Shown: piece after piece, positions 42,769 through 52,821 of the stretch | Layout: every line of letters begins with the position of its first letter | Position numbering within the stretch: position 1 is the stretch's first letter | NCBI RefSeq assembly: GCF_000350225.1 | Contig: NW_005179046.1 | Span: 230,945-294,944 of the forward strand | DNA length: 64,000 nt | Origin: Chondrus crispus | Lineage: Eukaryota > Rhodophyta > Florideophyceae > Gigartinales > Gigartinaceae | Reading direction: 5' to 3' | The notes under the pieces: generated by a model | Database searches by the model: none | What the model saw: the letters and a program-made list of their open reading frames with translations, nothing else | Told to the model about the DNA's origin: nothing | Translations under genes and position numbers: made by a program

Positions 42769-45700
42769 GATAACTTTCCAATGGCATACGCAATATCGGG
42801 GCGGGTCCCGACCATTAGGAACATTAGACATCCAATGGCCTGACGATATGGTTCAAAGCATGGGTTGTCATCAGTGCCAGTTTCGGCCACTTGCATTGTG
42901 ACATGTCGAGACTGTTCCATCGGAGTAACGCAAGGATTGCATGCCGACATTTTGAACCGTTTCAGTACTGCTTGGGCATACTTCGACTGCGTGACGGTCA
43001 GGACGTGTTTAGAACGTATACGGTCGATCTCTAGACCAATACAAGTCTTCGCTTCGCCAAGGTCTTTCATATCGAATCGTTTGTTGAGTTCATTTTTCAT
43101 CCATAATATGGCCTCCAAGTCACTTCCAGCTAGCAGCAGATCGTCCACGTACAACGCGATAATCATGATGACATTGCCTTGACGTCGAATGTAAAGACAT
43201 GGGTCGCTGCGTGTAGTGTTGAAACCAAGTTCAGTGATCAGAAACTCATCGATCTTACTATGCCATTGGCAATGGGCTTGCTTAAGACCATAGATTGCTT
43301 TCAGAAGTTTACACACCGAATCAGGTTTGACTTTGTCGATGCATCCTTCAGGTTGCTCCATGTACATTTCTTCGTGAAGGTCACCGTTGAGGAAGGCAGT
43401 CACCACGTCCATCTGATGCAGCTCAAGGTCAAAGTGCGCAACCAGTGCCAGCAGCAGACGGATAGTTGTGAACTTGATGACAGGGGCGAAAGTTTCAGTG
43501 TAATCGATGCCTTCTACTTGTTGAAAGCCTCGTGCCACAAGACGTCCCTTTGCAGTTTCGACCAATTTTCCGGACTCGTCAGGAAGTTGCTTCACTCCGA
43601 AAACCCACCTGGACGTCAGGACGTTTGATGCTTGAGATCTTGGAACAAGTGTCCATGTTTTGTTTTTGTGTTGTGAAGCAAGATCTTTGTCGATGTCCTT
43701 CTGCCAGAAGCGAGCTTTTGGAGAATACATAGCTTGCTTGTACGAGTTTGGGATTTCCGTTATCACATGGGCGTGGCTAAGGAGTCCAGCAGTCACCAAA
43801 GCTGCTGCCCACCACGCCCCAGGCGTTTTGCGAATGCGAGTGGACCTACGGAGATTAGTTGGCGGATCAATCGTTTCTTCCTCAACTACGTGTTGCTCAA
43901 CTGTTTCGGTAGTTTCGTCCTCCCCTGCAGTTGGGGAGGAGTTGGAGGATTCATCAGAGTCTTGTTGTTCATCCGGCGATGATGCTTCTGATGCCACTGC
44001 ATCATTTTCTGCAACTTCCTCATCGATGTTCAAGTTGATTGTGTCATCATCAGTTGTAGCCTCCTCGTTTGTATCCATCGGTTCACCAGATTTGCCTCCC
44101 GTGGACTCGTCAAAAGTAACATCTCTGGATACGATCACTTTGTGCAAATCACCATCCCACAACTTGTAAGCTTTCGTATTTTCAGCATACCCTAGAAACA
44201 TTGCCTCCTTTGCACGGGCGTCAAGTTTCTGGATGTTGTGTTTTGGTAATGTATACCAACACTTTGAACCGAAAACACGCAAATGACCAACATTTGGCAC
44301 AGATTTCATCCATAAGTGGTAGGGGGTCATCTTGGGGGGAATGGCACGTGACGTGACTCGATTTCGAACGTACACTGCATTGGCAAGTGCTTCTGCCCAG
44401 AACCCCTTTGTAACTTTCTTGTGCGCTAGCATGGAGCGCACCAAGTTTACCAAAGTTCTGTTCAGTCGTTCGGCGACACCATTTTGTTCCGGTGTGTACG
44501 CGGTCGTCATTTGATGCTGAGTACCATTTGCAATCAGAAAAGACTTAAACTCCGTGGACAGATACTCACCACCTCGATCGGTGCGAAGCACTTTGATCTT
44601 GCGACCAGTGTGAGTCTGAGCAAGTTGTGCAAACATTTTGTATCGTTCAAATGCTTCTGATTTATGGTGCATAGGGTACACTACTGACCAGTTTGAATGA
44701 TCATCTATGAAGGTAATGAAGTACTTGGCACCACCAATGGACTGCACCTCTAAGGGGCCACAAACGTCAGAGTGAACTAAGTCTAGACAGAAGTATGCCC
44801 GCCTCGAGGACCGCTCTTTTGGGATCACAGATCGAGTGGCTTTGCCGTAGACGCACGCAGAACATTTTTCCGAGATGCAATCATTGTCAGTATTGTTAAT
44901 TTTGTTAGCCTCATTACCAAGTAGTTTGACTCCACTTACCACATTGTCACGAATCATCGAAGCAATACCTTGAGAATGCACATGTGCAAAGTGCTCATGC
45001 CACGTTTGCAGGGTGGCAGCATGTGCAGATCCGATGTCACTGACGATGTCGAGAACGTAAAGTTCTCCAACCAATGTCGCAGTCGCCACTACAGTTGAGC
45101 CTCGTCTGATCATGCATTTTCCATTTTCGAACCCAACTTTTAGTCCAAGTTCAGTCATTCGACTGACAGAGAGCAGAGAGAACGCAAAGTCCGGAACGTG
45201 CAATACATCCGTCAACTTGCACGGTTCGATGCGGCCATTCACATTTAACTTCAAGTGAACGTCACCACGGCCGGCAACCTTTGCACTAGCCTTGGTTCCC
45301 ATCTGAACAGAGGCGGATTCAAGTGGCTCATACGTTGCAAACAGAGATCGGTCATATGTAATATGAGCTGTACAAGCTGAATCTACGAGCCACGAAGGCG
45401 ACATCTCCATATCGTTCGTGTGCGAAGCTTTCGACATCAGACATGTGAAGTCGACGCTGTTTACAACCATGTCGGGATCAGGTTTCTGTGTGACAAATGC
45501 AGATTGTTTCCGCTGAGACATACGCAGTTTATATCCGCTAGGAGGAGCCGGGCGACGCCCATTCCAATCCTTTCCCCAGCAGCGGGTTGCCGTATGGCCT
45601 GTATGACTGCAGTTCGTGCATTTGTAATCGTTTATGTCCCGATTGTTCGGGGCACGATTAACCAGAGCCGATGTCTGTGAGGAGCTAGACTTCATGTTTG

Positions 45701-46280
45701 CTCGTTGCTCTTCCTGCAGCAGACGACTTTTCACAAAGTCCAAACTGAATATCTTTTCCTCATTACCGAGAGCATCAAGTGCAACGATGAGAGCCTCGAA
45801 ACGGGCAAGCAGACCGTTGAGCACTGCCATGGCCATCTCCTTGTCATCGATGTTTACGCTCATTGACTTGAGGATGGCTGCCAGCTGCTTGACACGATTG
45901 ATGTATGCAAGCACCTTTTCACCGGAAAGCATCTTCACAGTGTAGAACTCACGACGTGCAGCTAGTTTGTTCAGCAAAGTGTGCCTCTCAAACACGTTGA
46001 CAATAGCTTCCCACATCTCATGAGCAGTATCAACATCACGTACATGCTCAAGATGCTCATCTGATAGGGAGAGACCAATCAGTGCTTTAGCTTTACTGTC
46101 ACCTCTGATCCACTTCTTACGCTCTTCCGCGCGTTCCTCACTTGGAACTCTTCCCTCAACGATGTATTGGTCAACATCACGTAGAGCAAGCAGAAGTTGT
46201 ATTTTCTGCTTCCACACGTAGAAGTTGGAGTCCGTCAGTTTGTCGATTCTGATGGATCCTCCTCCTCCTTGATCTTCCAT
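42744..46280 (-). CDS. copia Gag-Pol polyprotein (gag, protease, integrase, RT)
   Basis: Start placed at 46280 (MEDQGGGGSIRIDKL). Numbering from there: Gag/UBN2-like region 1-200 (FYVWKQKIQLLLALRDV), CCHC knuckle CTNCSHTGHTATRC at 221-234, protease loop WLVDSACTAH with Asp 300, integrase zinc region (H..H...CSAC, about 428-476), catalytic Asp 505, Asp 568 and Glu 604 (DD35E: HSDVCGP, LRTDRGGEY, EQNGVAERLNR), acidic linker 735-800, RT 860-1110 with QMDVVTAFLNG and YVDD at 1044-1047. Ends at a premature TGA before RNase H. Otherwise fully open, consistent with a recent insertion. Confidence 0.95.
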   Translation of the reverse strand: MEDQGGGGSIRIDKLTDSNFYVWKQKIQLLLALRDVDQYIVEGRVPSEERAEERKKWIRGDSKAKALIGLSLSDEHLEHVRDVDTAHEMWEAIVNVFERHTLLNKLAARREFYTVKMLSGEKVLAYINRVKQLAAILKSMSVNIDDKEMAMAVLNGLLARFEALIVALDALGNEEKIFSLDFVKSRLLQEEQRANMKSSSSQTSALVNRAPNNRDINDYKCTNCSHTGHTATRCWGKDWNGRRPAPPSGYKLRMSQRKQSAFVTQKPDPDMVVNSVDFTCLMSKASHTNDMEMSPSWLVDSACTAHITYDRSLFATYEPLESASVQMGTKASAKVAGRGDVHLKLNVNGRIEPCKLTDVLHVPDFAFSLLSVSRMTELGLKVGFENGKCMIRRGSTVVATATLVGELYVLDIVSDIGSAHAATLQTWHEHFAHVHSQGIASMIRDNVVSGVKLLGNEANKINNTDNDCISEKCSACVYGKATRSVIPKERSSRRAYFCLDLVHSDVCGPLEVQSIGGAKYFITFIDDHSNWSVVYPMHHKSEAFERYKMFAQLAQTHTGRKIKVLRTDRGGEYLSTEFKSFLIANGTQHQMTTAYTPEQNGVAERLNRTLVNLVRSMLAHKKVTKGFWAEALANAVYVRNRVTSRAIPPKMTPYHLWMKSVPNVGHLRVFGSKCWYTLPKHNIQKLDARAKEAMFLGYAENTKAYKLWDGDLHKVIVSRDVTFDESTGGKSGEPMDTNEEATTDDDTINLNIDEEVAENDAVASEASSPDEQQDSDESSNSSPTAGEDETTETVEQHVVEEETIDPPTNLRRSTRIRKTPGAWWAAALVTAGLLSHAHVITEIPNSYKQAMYSPKARFWQKDIDKDLASQHKNKTWTLVPRSQASNVLTSRWVFGVKQLPDESGKLVETAKGRLVARGFQQVEGIDYTETFAPVIKFTTIRLLLALVAHFDLELHQMDVVTAFLNGDLHEEMYMEQPEGCIDKVKPDSVCKLLKAIYGLKQAHCQWHSKIDEFLITELGFNTTRSDPCLYIRRQGNVIMIIALYVDDLLLAGSDLEAILWMKNELNKRFDMKDLGEAKTCIGLEIDRIRSKHVLTVTQSKYAQAVLKRFKMSACNPCVTPMEQSRHVTMQVAETGTDDNPCFEPYRQAIGCLMFLMVGTRPDIAYAIGKLSQHSPVYP

Positions 46281-46452
46281 TTTAGTGCAAATAAACTTCA
46301 AGTATTCGAAAATCCGTTCGGGGATCCCAAGCCGTTAACCGATAGTCAACACAATGGCAAGCCCACCCGTCTAAGAAATTCGATATGATTACTATGAAGT
46401 TGCACTAGGAGAAATTTGCGAACAGATATGTGAATTTATTTGGATGAAATCC

Positions 46453-46971
46453 CTAACTATTCTGTTCACAAACTACATTTAAGTGTGCGGCACCGTTCTC
46501 GTGGCACTTCAGGTGCCCGTGAGACTTAAAGACGCGATTGCAAGGGATACAACGCGGAGTCTCCTTAGCGTTGGCAACTTGAATGCGATGAGACCTAGAC
46601 TGAATGTGGTCGTAAAAGGCCTTCGCACAATTGCCACTGACGCCGCACACTTTACAGTACCGCTTATACCGCGGGCACACCTTACGATTCCTCTTGCGCT
46701 CACGCTTAAACTGTTTATCCGCGAGAACAGCCGCTTTCCGAGCAGAAAGTCGATGCGTAGTTCTCTTTATTGGTGCGGGAACAGAGCGCGGAATACGAGG
46801 AATCCTATATGGTGCGCAACTCGAGGACGGACCCGGAAGCGCGAGCCGAGGTGAAGGTTGATCCTCAGGCTCAAGCACCTCAACGGATACGACCTCCGAT
46901 GTCCGAACCGTTCGACCGGTGACCAGCTTCCCAGGCGCAAAGCGCACCGGTACTAATTCCAGATCTAACAC
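46453..46971 (-). CDS. Extra copia ORF with two C2H2 (matrin/U1-type) zinc fingers
   Basis: 173-codon ORF between the 5' LTR and gag-pol, on the element's coding strand, ending about 170 bp before the gag start. It has an N-terminal half rich in Pro/Val/Arg, a very basic stretch (KQFKRERKRNRKVCP) and two fingers: YCKVCGVSG...FYDHIQSRSHR (C-X2-C-X12-H-X5-H) and RCIPCNRVF...LKCHENGAAH (same spacing). H-X5-H spacing is typical of U1C/matrin fingers that bind RNA or DNA. Standard copia elements have no such gene. It might act in regulation, RNA binding or targeting, or be a captured host gene. The open frame in a young element suggests it is maintained. Confidence 0.75.
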   Translation of the reverse strand: MLDLELVPVRFAPGKLVTGRTVRTSEVVSVEVLEPEDQPSPRLALPGPSSSCAPYRIPRIPRSVPAPIKRTTHRLSARKAAVLADKQFKRERKRNRKVCPRYKRYCKVCGVSGNCAKAFYDHIQSRSHRIQVANAKETPRCIPCNRVFKSHGHLKCHENGAAHLNVVCEQNS

Positions 46972-47099
46972 AACCCCGTAAAAACAGGTATTTACAATAA
47001 GGAATATGAAGATAATCGTCAGTAACAGATTTTGGAATAATTGCTCTTAAGAACCACCAAAACGTGCAAAGACAATCACTTAGATGTGTAGGAAATGGA

Positions 47100-47500
47100 A
47101 AGAAACTCAAAACTTACTTTGCATGAGAGAACGAAGAAAAACCAAATGCGAGATTGACGACGACGGCGGTAGCGGGAGCGGAAACGAAGACGAAGACCAA
47201 AGACAGAGACAGCAGCAAGAACCACAGCAAGAACGAAAGCCAAACCAAGAACGAAAGCCAAACCAAGAACGAAGACAACGAAGACAGCGGGGGCGATGAC
47301 CAAAACCAATTCACACAACAGAGCAAGAACGACAGCAGCAGCGAAAACCAAAACCAAGAACGACGGCAAGAACGAGAGCGACAACGACAGCGAGAAGACC
47401 AGCGGAAAGAACGACGAGAAACGGCAGCGAAAACGACAGCGACAACGACGGCAGAAACAACGGAACGAGAACGACAGACGTATGCAGTGAAACGACAGCC
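47100..47500 (-). repeat. Low-complexity leader of the copia element
   Basis: The plus strand is almost purely A/G/C with repeating GAACGA, AACCAAGAACGAAAGCC and GACAGCGA units; the element's sense strand is T/G/C-rich. Both strands give spurious ORFs (Lys/Arg/Gln-rich or Ser/Val-rich). Probably untranslated. Confidence 0.65.
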
Positions 47501-47505
47501 AGGAA

Positions 47506-47519
47506 CTGGGCCCATAACC
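47506..47519 (-). promoter_or_regulatory. copia primer binding site (half-tRNA-iMet type)
   Basis: Flush with the LTR, the minus strand reads GGTTATGGGCCCAG. Its complement CTGGGCCCATAACC resembles the anticodon stem-loop of initiator tRNA-Met (CAT anticodon), not a tRNA 3' end. Drosophila copia likewise uses a 5' half of tRNA-iMet as primer. Confidence 0.7.
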
Positions 47520-48783
47520 TAATGGTAGGTTCGGAGGGGCAAGGGAAAGAAGGAAGGCAGGTTGATGTGTGTGAGTGAAGGAGTTGGTGCCGAGGTTTAC
47601 TTTGAAGCCGTTTTCCTGCGATACTTATACACTTCGAGTGCTACACTATCGCTCTACTCCGACTCCCAGTAAACCATACTCTACTATGCACGACCAAGCG
47701 CGGTCCTCTTGTGGCCCGACCATACTGTTCGATTTCCACCTTACGAATCGATTCGTAACTATTAGCTCACAACTATTTCTACACATTCCAAATGACTGTA
47801 AACCATGGCCCTATGCATGCAACTGTTTCACACCTTACTAATCTGCATCCAGTCATGCCAGACTTCATTGTTGTGCAACGAACAACTTGGCACTTGTCTA
47901 TTTCCAACAACGCAAACGTCTTTCATATCACAATCGCCATACGTATCCTTGTTTCTCACCTTACTAATTTCGCCAAGCACTGTCAGATAATTATGGCAAG
48001 TTATAACAATGTGCATCCAGACTTTCTACACAACTCACATGAGAATACATGTAAATCACACGAGTACTGTCATGAACTTGCATCCAACGGCGCACCATGA
48101 CGAGAGCACAGTGCAACGGCGCGTGCTCACGCAAGACTCGCATACAGCGTGACGCGTACACAGAATAATCGCACAACTGTATTCCTCTCGCGAGAAGTAC
48201 TTGTTGTACTTTTGATTCACATGTACTGTACTCGGACACGCGCAGGATCGCAAACAGTCTGACACTGTAAAACTGTAAACCCTCATGTGCATACACCTGG
48301 ATGCGTGTACATGTGTACGTACACGAATCCACCTGGCGACGTGTACATGTGTACACGGCATACATGTGTCTCGCCCGGGGGCCCCATGCAATTACCCATT
48401 ACAACCATGGCAAACCACTTGAAACCCCCAAAACAACGTAATTATGGCATATACAGGCCATTTAAAGTACATCACAAGGCCAATGACGCACACGTGGACA
48501 ACGCTCGACCAATAGATTTGCAGCATTAGACCTGAGGGCCAATAGAATTGCAGTATTTCCTGTGTAGTCTATAGTGCTACGGGCCAAGGTTCCACTTGGC
48601 AAAACTATGCAAATTTGCATGACCCTCCGAGAGGCCACTTTCGTCCCCGGAACCCCAAAATCTGGGGTTTTACACGTGTCATGTCGTGATATGGGTAAGA
48701 GCGCCCGGACCGTGCAGTCATGTACACGTGTCACTCGATTTTGACCTTTTCAGATAACAGCATGTGGTCGCACATTTTCAATA
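47520..48783 (-). repeat. copia 5' LTR (1264 bp)
   Basis: Appears identical to 40891-42154. It is the transcription start side for the minus-strand element. Confidence 0.92.
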
Positions 48784-51700
48784 AGTAGTCCTCATGATTC
48801 GGTCTCCTGCACATTCTGATTCGAGTTCGTTTCCGTCCGTCTGGTTCGTTTTGTATACACAGAAGGATTTCGCAAGCTCTCTTGCAAAGCTTGCAAATGT
48901 TTCACATCTTGTGACATCATGCCTCAATGCACTGTATCCTTTCTTCCCGTCACAAGTTTTGTATTCATCAATTTCAGGAAGTAGTCCTCGTCTTTTCGCC
49001 AGAGCAAAACGATGGACCACAGCAGCGTTGTTTACATGTGCTATCAATAACCTTCCCAGCACACTTACGATAGGATTTTCAGAAGAGTTAGTGTAGCATA
49101 GGCTTTTCACGGCTCGACTAAACTCGTCAACTCCACCTTTAAGCAAATGCCAAAACACGAGACCTGAAGGGCGAATCATTTTCGCACGCGGAAGTGGTCC
49201 AACTGTCGACGCAAGCCGCTTGTACGCAGTACAGAGATTGTAGAACGAGGCGTATGAGAAAAGATCAGTTGCATGAGTGTCATCTAGGAGCTCGTCGTAA
49301 GCGCTTGGAATATTTTCTGCTGACCTCCCAATCCAGTTAAAGCAGAACAGGCGCACAGAACTGACAACATAGTCGTAAGAGGCGACAAGGATTGTTGAAA
49401 ACTCCAGAATAGTGGCATCAATTATTTGACCAAAGCCCATGTTACTCCCTTTTGACATCACAAAAACAACTCGTGGCTTACCTAAAACTGTGGCATGATG
49501 CAAGCATTGAAGTCTATACGCCGTAGTGGGAACCAGGGCATGAAAAAGTGTATTAGACGACCTGTTTTGCCCAATGCCCGAAATCATACAAAGTTTTCCA
49601 TGTTTGTCTCCGACTGCTTTTGCTGACGTTATCGTGTTGAGAGCTGTCATTGTTTTGACCTCGATTGCCGCAACATAAACATATCCCTCACAATTTGAGA
49701 TAGCAACGACGCCATCTGGGCTCCTAGCTAGCAACTCCACTCTGGAGGAACCCAAAAGACCTATAGCACGTATATATTGCACTTTGTGATGCACTGCAGG
49801 GTCAAATCATACTGTGAAGCATTTTGTATATCATGTCTGTCGAAGAACTCTGGTAACGCCTTCAATACTTGCACCTCGTTTATGGAACCTTCTCTCATTC
49901 CCGCTGTCGTGGCAAGAGGTTTCATGAACCAAGCTGTAAGCGACGATTCATATAGTTCCTTTTCGAGTTTTTCTGTCTCAATGTTCATAAATGCCGTGCT
50001 AGAGCTGGGTTCCGGCGCTTGCTCCTGTAGCTGAATAGATCCATTTTCGACACTGGCTCGTAGATGAAGGATTTTCTCAACAAGCTGCTGCTTGCGGAGA
50101 CCAGCTGACTGCCTGTGGCCTACAGAAATTAATAAAGAAAGGAGATCCTCCTTTCTTAGCGCATTCAGTGACCAATGCGTAGCACCTCTTAAATCAGATA
50201 TGGCTTGGGCATTGTTCTGTACCACTTCTTTTTCTCGTCTCTGCATATTGATAGCATCAATTAGACAATCCCACTTCATTCGAATATCCGCTTCTATGGT
50301 TAATAAATTACTTGAAAGACTTTGCGCTCCTTGTACTAACGTCTTACCAGAAAGTACCTTGGCCATTATACGGATTTTCATGTCGTAGTTTGAAGTGACA
50401 GTACTCAGGAATGAGCTAGTTGTCCTTGATGTAAATTTAAATGCTCGAGACAAGAACCATTCAGGATCCTCGGACTGTTGTATGGTGAGATGTTTAACAT
50501 TTTGTAAAGCACTTTCAATTTTTTTTGTGGCAAGAAATGTGCAGACCTCGATCTGGTCGATTGTGGCTCGGATGTATAGACCCTTTGAAATTGAATTATG
50601 TCTGCTTCGCTGTATGCACCCCTGAAGCCAGTCTTTGGTATCAGCGTAAACGTATGGGATCCAAATCTATGCATATCATTATGATACATAGCTACTATCC
50701 GTCCACTGTAGCTTTCGCGATATACGAAGGCTTCCACATTTTTCCCATTGGTACCAGAAGGTTTCCGTACAGCACTGTACACTGCCCTACACCCCTTCTC
50801 GCTCATGAACTTTCCTTTGTGTCTCTTAGTAATGGGTCCGTTCCCGAAAACAAACGGGTAGTCTAAACTTCTCTTATGGGTGCCAATGCCGGTTGCACCG
50901 AGTCTCTCATTTATAAAAGAGATGGTTTCTTTTGAATTATAACTTCGATCAGCAGCAAACACCGCATCAGGCATAGGACGTAAACAAACAGGAGTAGCAG
51001 CTCCTTGAATCAACTGGGTTAACTTCTCCCAAATGTGAATAATCTTCTCACCTGGTCGTGAATAATGGCTTGCAATAAATGCGGACGTTAAGGCGGAACA
51101 AACGGCATTATTAACTGTTCCGAGTGCCTTTTGAGGATTATTAACATGTGAAAGATTAGTCAAAGTGGTAACCGCCCTAGACCGCAAACGTTGGTGGTCA
51201 TCATCCAATGAAAATATAGTGCTATTCGGTACGTACACAAGAGATCGATTAATAGATGCCAGTTCTTCTTCCATCTCCGTAATCAAAGCGTTACCACGTG
51301 TCGGCTTGTTGAACCAGCCTCCTTGAAACGTTTCAATGCGCTGGCGGCGATGCTTTGTACAGCTCATTGCCGACCATATCTCACTGTAGCGAGACCCTGA
51401 CATTCCCGTGCTGAAAATAAATCCTTATTACGAGGATCTGTTATCGTCGAGACGTTGCTGTTGTACGACGCCGCCAGCACATGCATTACAAGAACCTCCT
51501 TCAGCTCTAGACATGTAGCAAGAGCAGACTTTCGAAGTTTGAGGACTCTATTAATGTTCACTTTTAGCTTTTGCAGTAATGTCTCAGGCAAAAAACGTCA
51601 AATACGTCCATGGGAGAGAGATTACTTGACGTAACTATCTTACCACCATCGCAGATTAGCTGTACCTCTCTCACAGTATTATCCAATACACTGTTAGCCT

Positions 51701-52446
51701 CTCGCACGTATCTTCTCGCTAGTGATGAGTCTGCATCATCCACTCGTATTTTCACATCATCCCATGGACTGTCGTACTTCCAGTTAGGCAACCCGCCATT
51801 CTCCTGTACATATCGACGTTCTGAACTAGCTCATAGTAACGCGCTACCATCCGGATTATCAGTCTGCACATCAGCTGCAAAGCTTGGATCGTCTATGAGA
51901 CATTGGGATGGATCCAAAAATATTGAGGACCAAAAGTCTTGAGTGGCAATTCTTCGAGATTCCATTGCGTTGGTAGTAATGTTTCGGTGGTTTTCATGAG
52001 ATCCTGTAAAAGAGAACGAACTTCCCCATCCTCTATGTCCTTTTCTATGGATGACAGGGAGTCCTCAGATGAAAATTGGACATGCCCAGAGATATTCACC
52101 TCATCAAATTGCGAGCAGATGTATAATTCGTCTGATTCTGTATCGCTTGTTTCCAATAGAATTGAAGGATTTTCAATGCGGTCTTCTGTACCTAGTTCCA
52201 TATCGGGCTCATTAAAGATTCATTGGCTGACTTCGTCATATGCATTTCTGTCGCTCGGCAACGTGCTTCTATCTCGATCCTTTCGTATTTGCTTGTCACG
52301 GCGTAGGTCTGTCTCGGCCACATCCTCACCAATATGAACTCTTGCTCCACTAGGGAGATCCTCCTCATCATTTAATGGAGTCGCCTCATGATCGGAAGTC
52401 GTAGGAGGCGTGGCTTTCCATACGCTTATTTCGCGAGGTTGCGACA
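48784..52446 (-). pseudogene. Transposon D protein: piggyBac-like DDE + SAP + PD-(D/E)XK-like nuclease, broken
   Basis: Order from 52446 leftward: acidic N-terminus (MSQPREISVWK; TGA at 52220-52222, same frame continues to 51893), degraded pieces 51364-51791, DDE-like core 50405-51403 with SLDDDHQRLRSRA and VFAADRSYNSKE then YPFVFGNGP, and in 49761-50453 a SAP motif (LRKEDLLSLLISVG...LRKQQLVEKIL, about 50081-50174). A nuclease-like domain follows with SINEVQVL (about 49880), LARSPDGVVAI (about 49720) and AIEVKTMT (about 49660), matching the E / xPDG / ExK pattern of PD-(D/E)XK enzymes. The cysteine tail lies at 40517-40890. At least one stop and about five frameshifts. Transposase identity is inferred from motif order; the nuclease assignment is tentative. 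Confidence 0.65.
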
Positions 52447-52589
52447 TTTCTCCAGTATGCAGGAGGGAAGCGTCTGATAGCGAGCCAGTAGAGGGCAACC
52501 AAGAAATAGAAGAGAAAGATGTGATTCTCAAGAGAGAGCATGCCAGAAGCAAGAAGATAGGCTTGTGGGCGGGGATAGGGGCTTCGTAC

Positions 52590-52821
52590 CGCGATCGTCC
52601 AGGGTGATGCGTGAAGTTCTGCATGCACTTCACGCACTGGCAGTGCGCATTCACGCACTCAGTGTGCACTGTACAAAAGCGTGCACAAAATCACGCACGG
52701 GGGGTGTGCATGCACGCACCGAGTGTGCACTGTACACAAATGTACGCAAATGTACACAAGTGTACACGAGTGCACATTGGCCGTGCATGATCAAAAAAGT
52801 GCACGCAGCGTGCATGGGGCT
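52590..52821. repeat. Right terminal inverted repeat of transposon D
   Basis: Inverted copy of 39499-39730. Its inner edge (CGCGATCG) continues into the promoter side of the D gene. Confidence 0.9.

Larger units (their letters stand above)
40886..48788 (-). mobile_element. Young Ty1/copia retrotransposon with AGTAG target duplication
   Basis: LTRs 40891-42154 and 47520-48783 are both 1264 bp and appear identical. AGTAG flanks the element at 40886-40890 and 48784-48788. Inside, on the minus strand and in transcription order: primer site, purine-rich leader, an extra zinc-finger ORF, gag-pol, RNase H in another frame, and polypurine tract. It splits transposon D, so it is younger than D. Confidence 0.93.
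39499..52821 (-). mobile_element. DNA transposon D (piggyBac-like), 232-bp TIRs, interrupted by copia
   Basis: Left TIR 39499-39730 and right TIR 52590-52821 are inverted copies with only a few mismatches. They begin AGCCCCATGCACGCTGCG and are rich in GTGCAC/TGTACA/GTGCATGCAC motifs, possible transposase binding sites. The element spans 13.3 kb: about 5.4 kb of its own DNA, a 7.9-kb copia insertion (40891-48783) and a host-like insert near the left TIR. No clear TTAA or other target duplication was found at the ends. Confidence 0.82.

Noticed and set aside
47084..47522. Lys/Arg/Gln-rich plus-strand and Ser/Val-rich minus-strand ORFs
   Set aside because: Both arise from the stop-free, low-complexity GAACGA-type leader of the copia element.
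39499..52821. TTAA target duplication expected for canonical piggyBac
   Set aside because: Outer flanks are GCCTCT and ACTACT; neither TTAA nor any matching duplication is adjacent to the TIR ends as defined.
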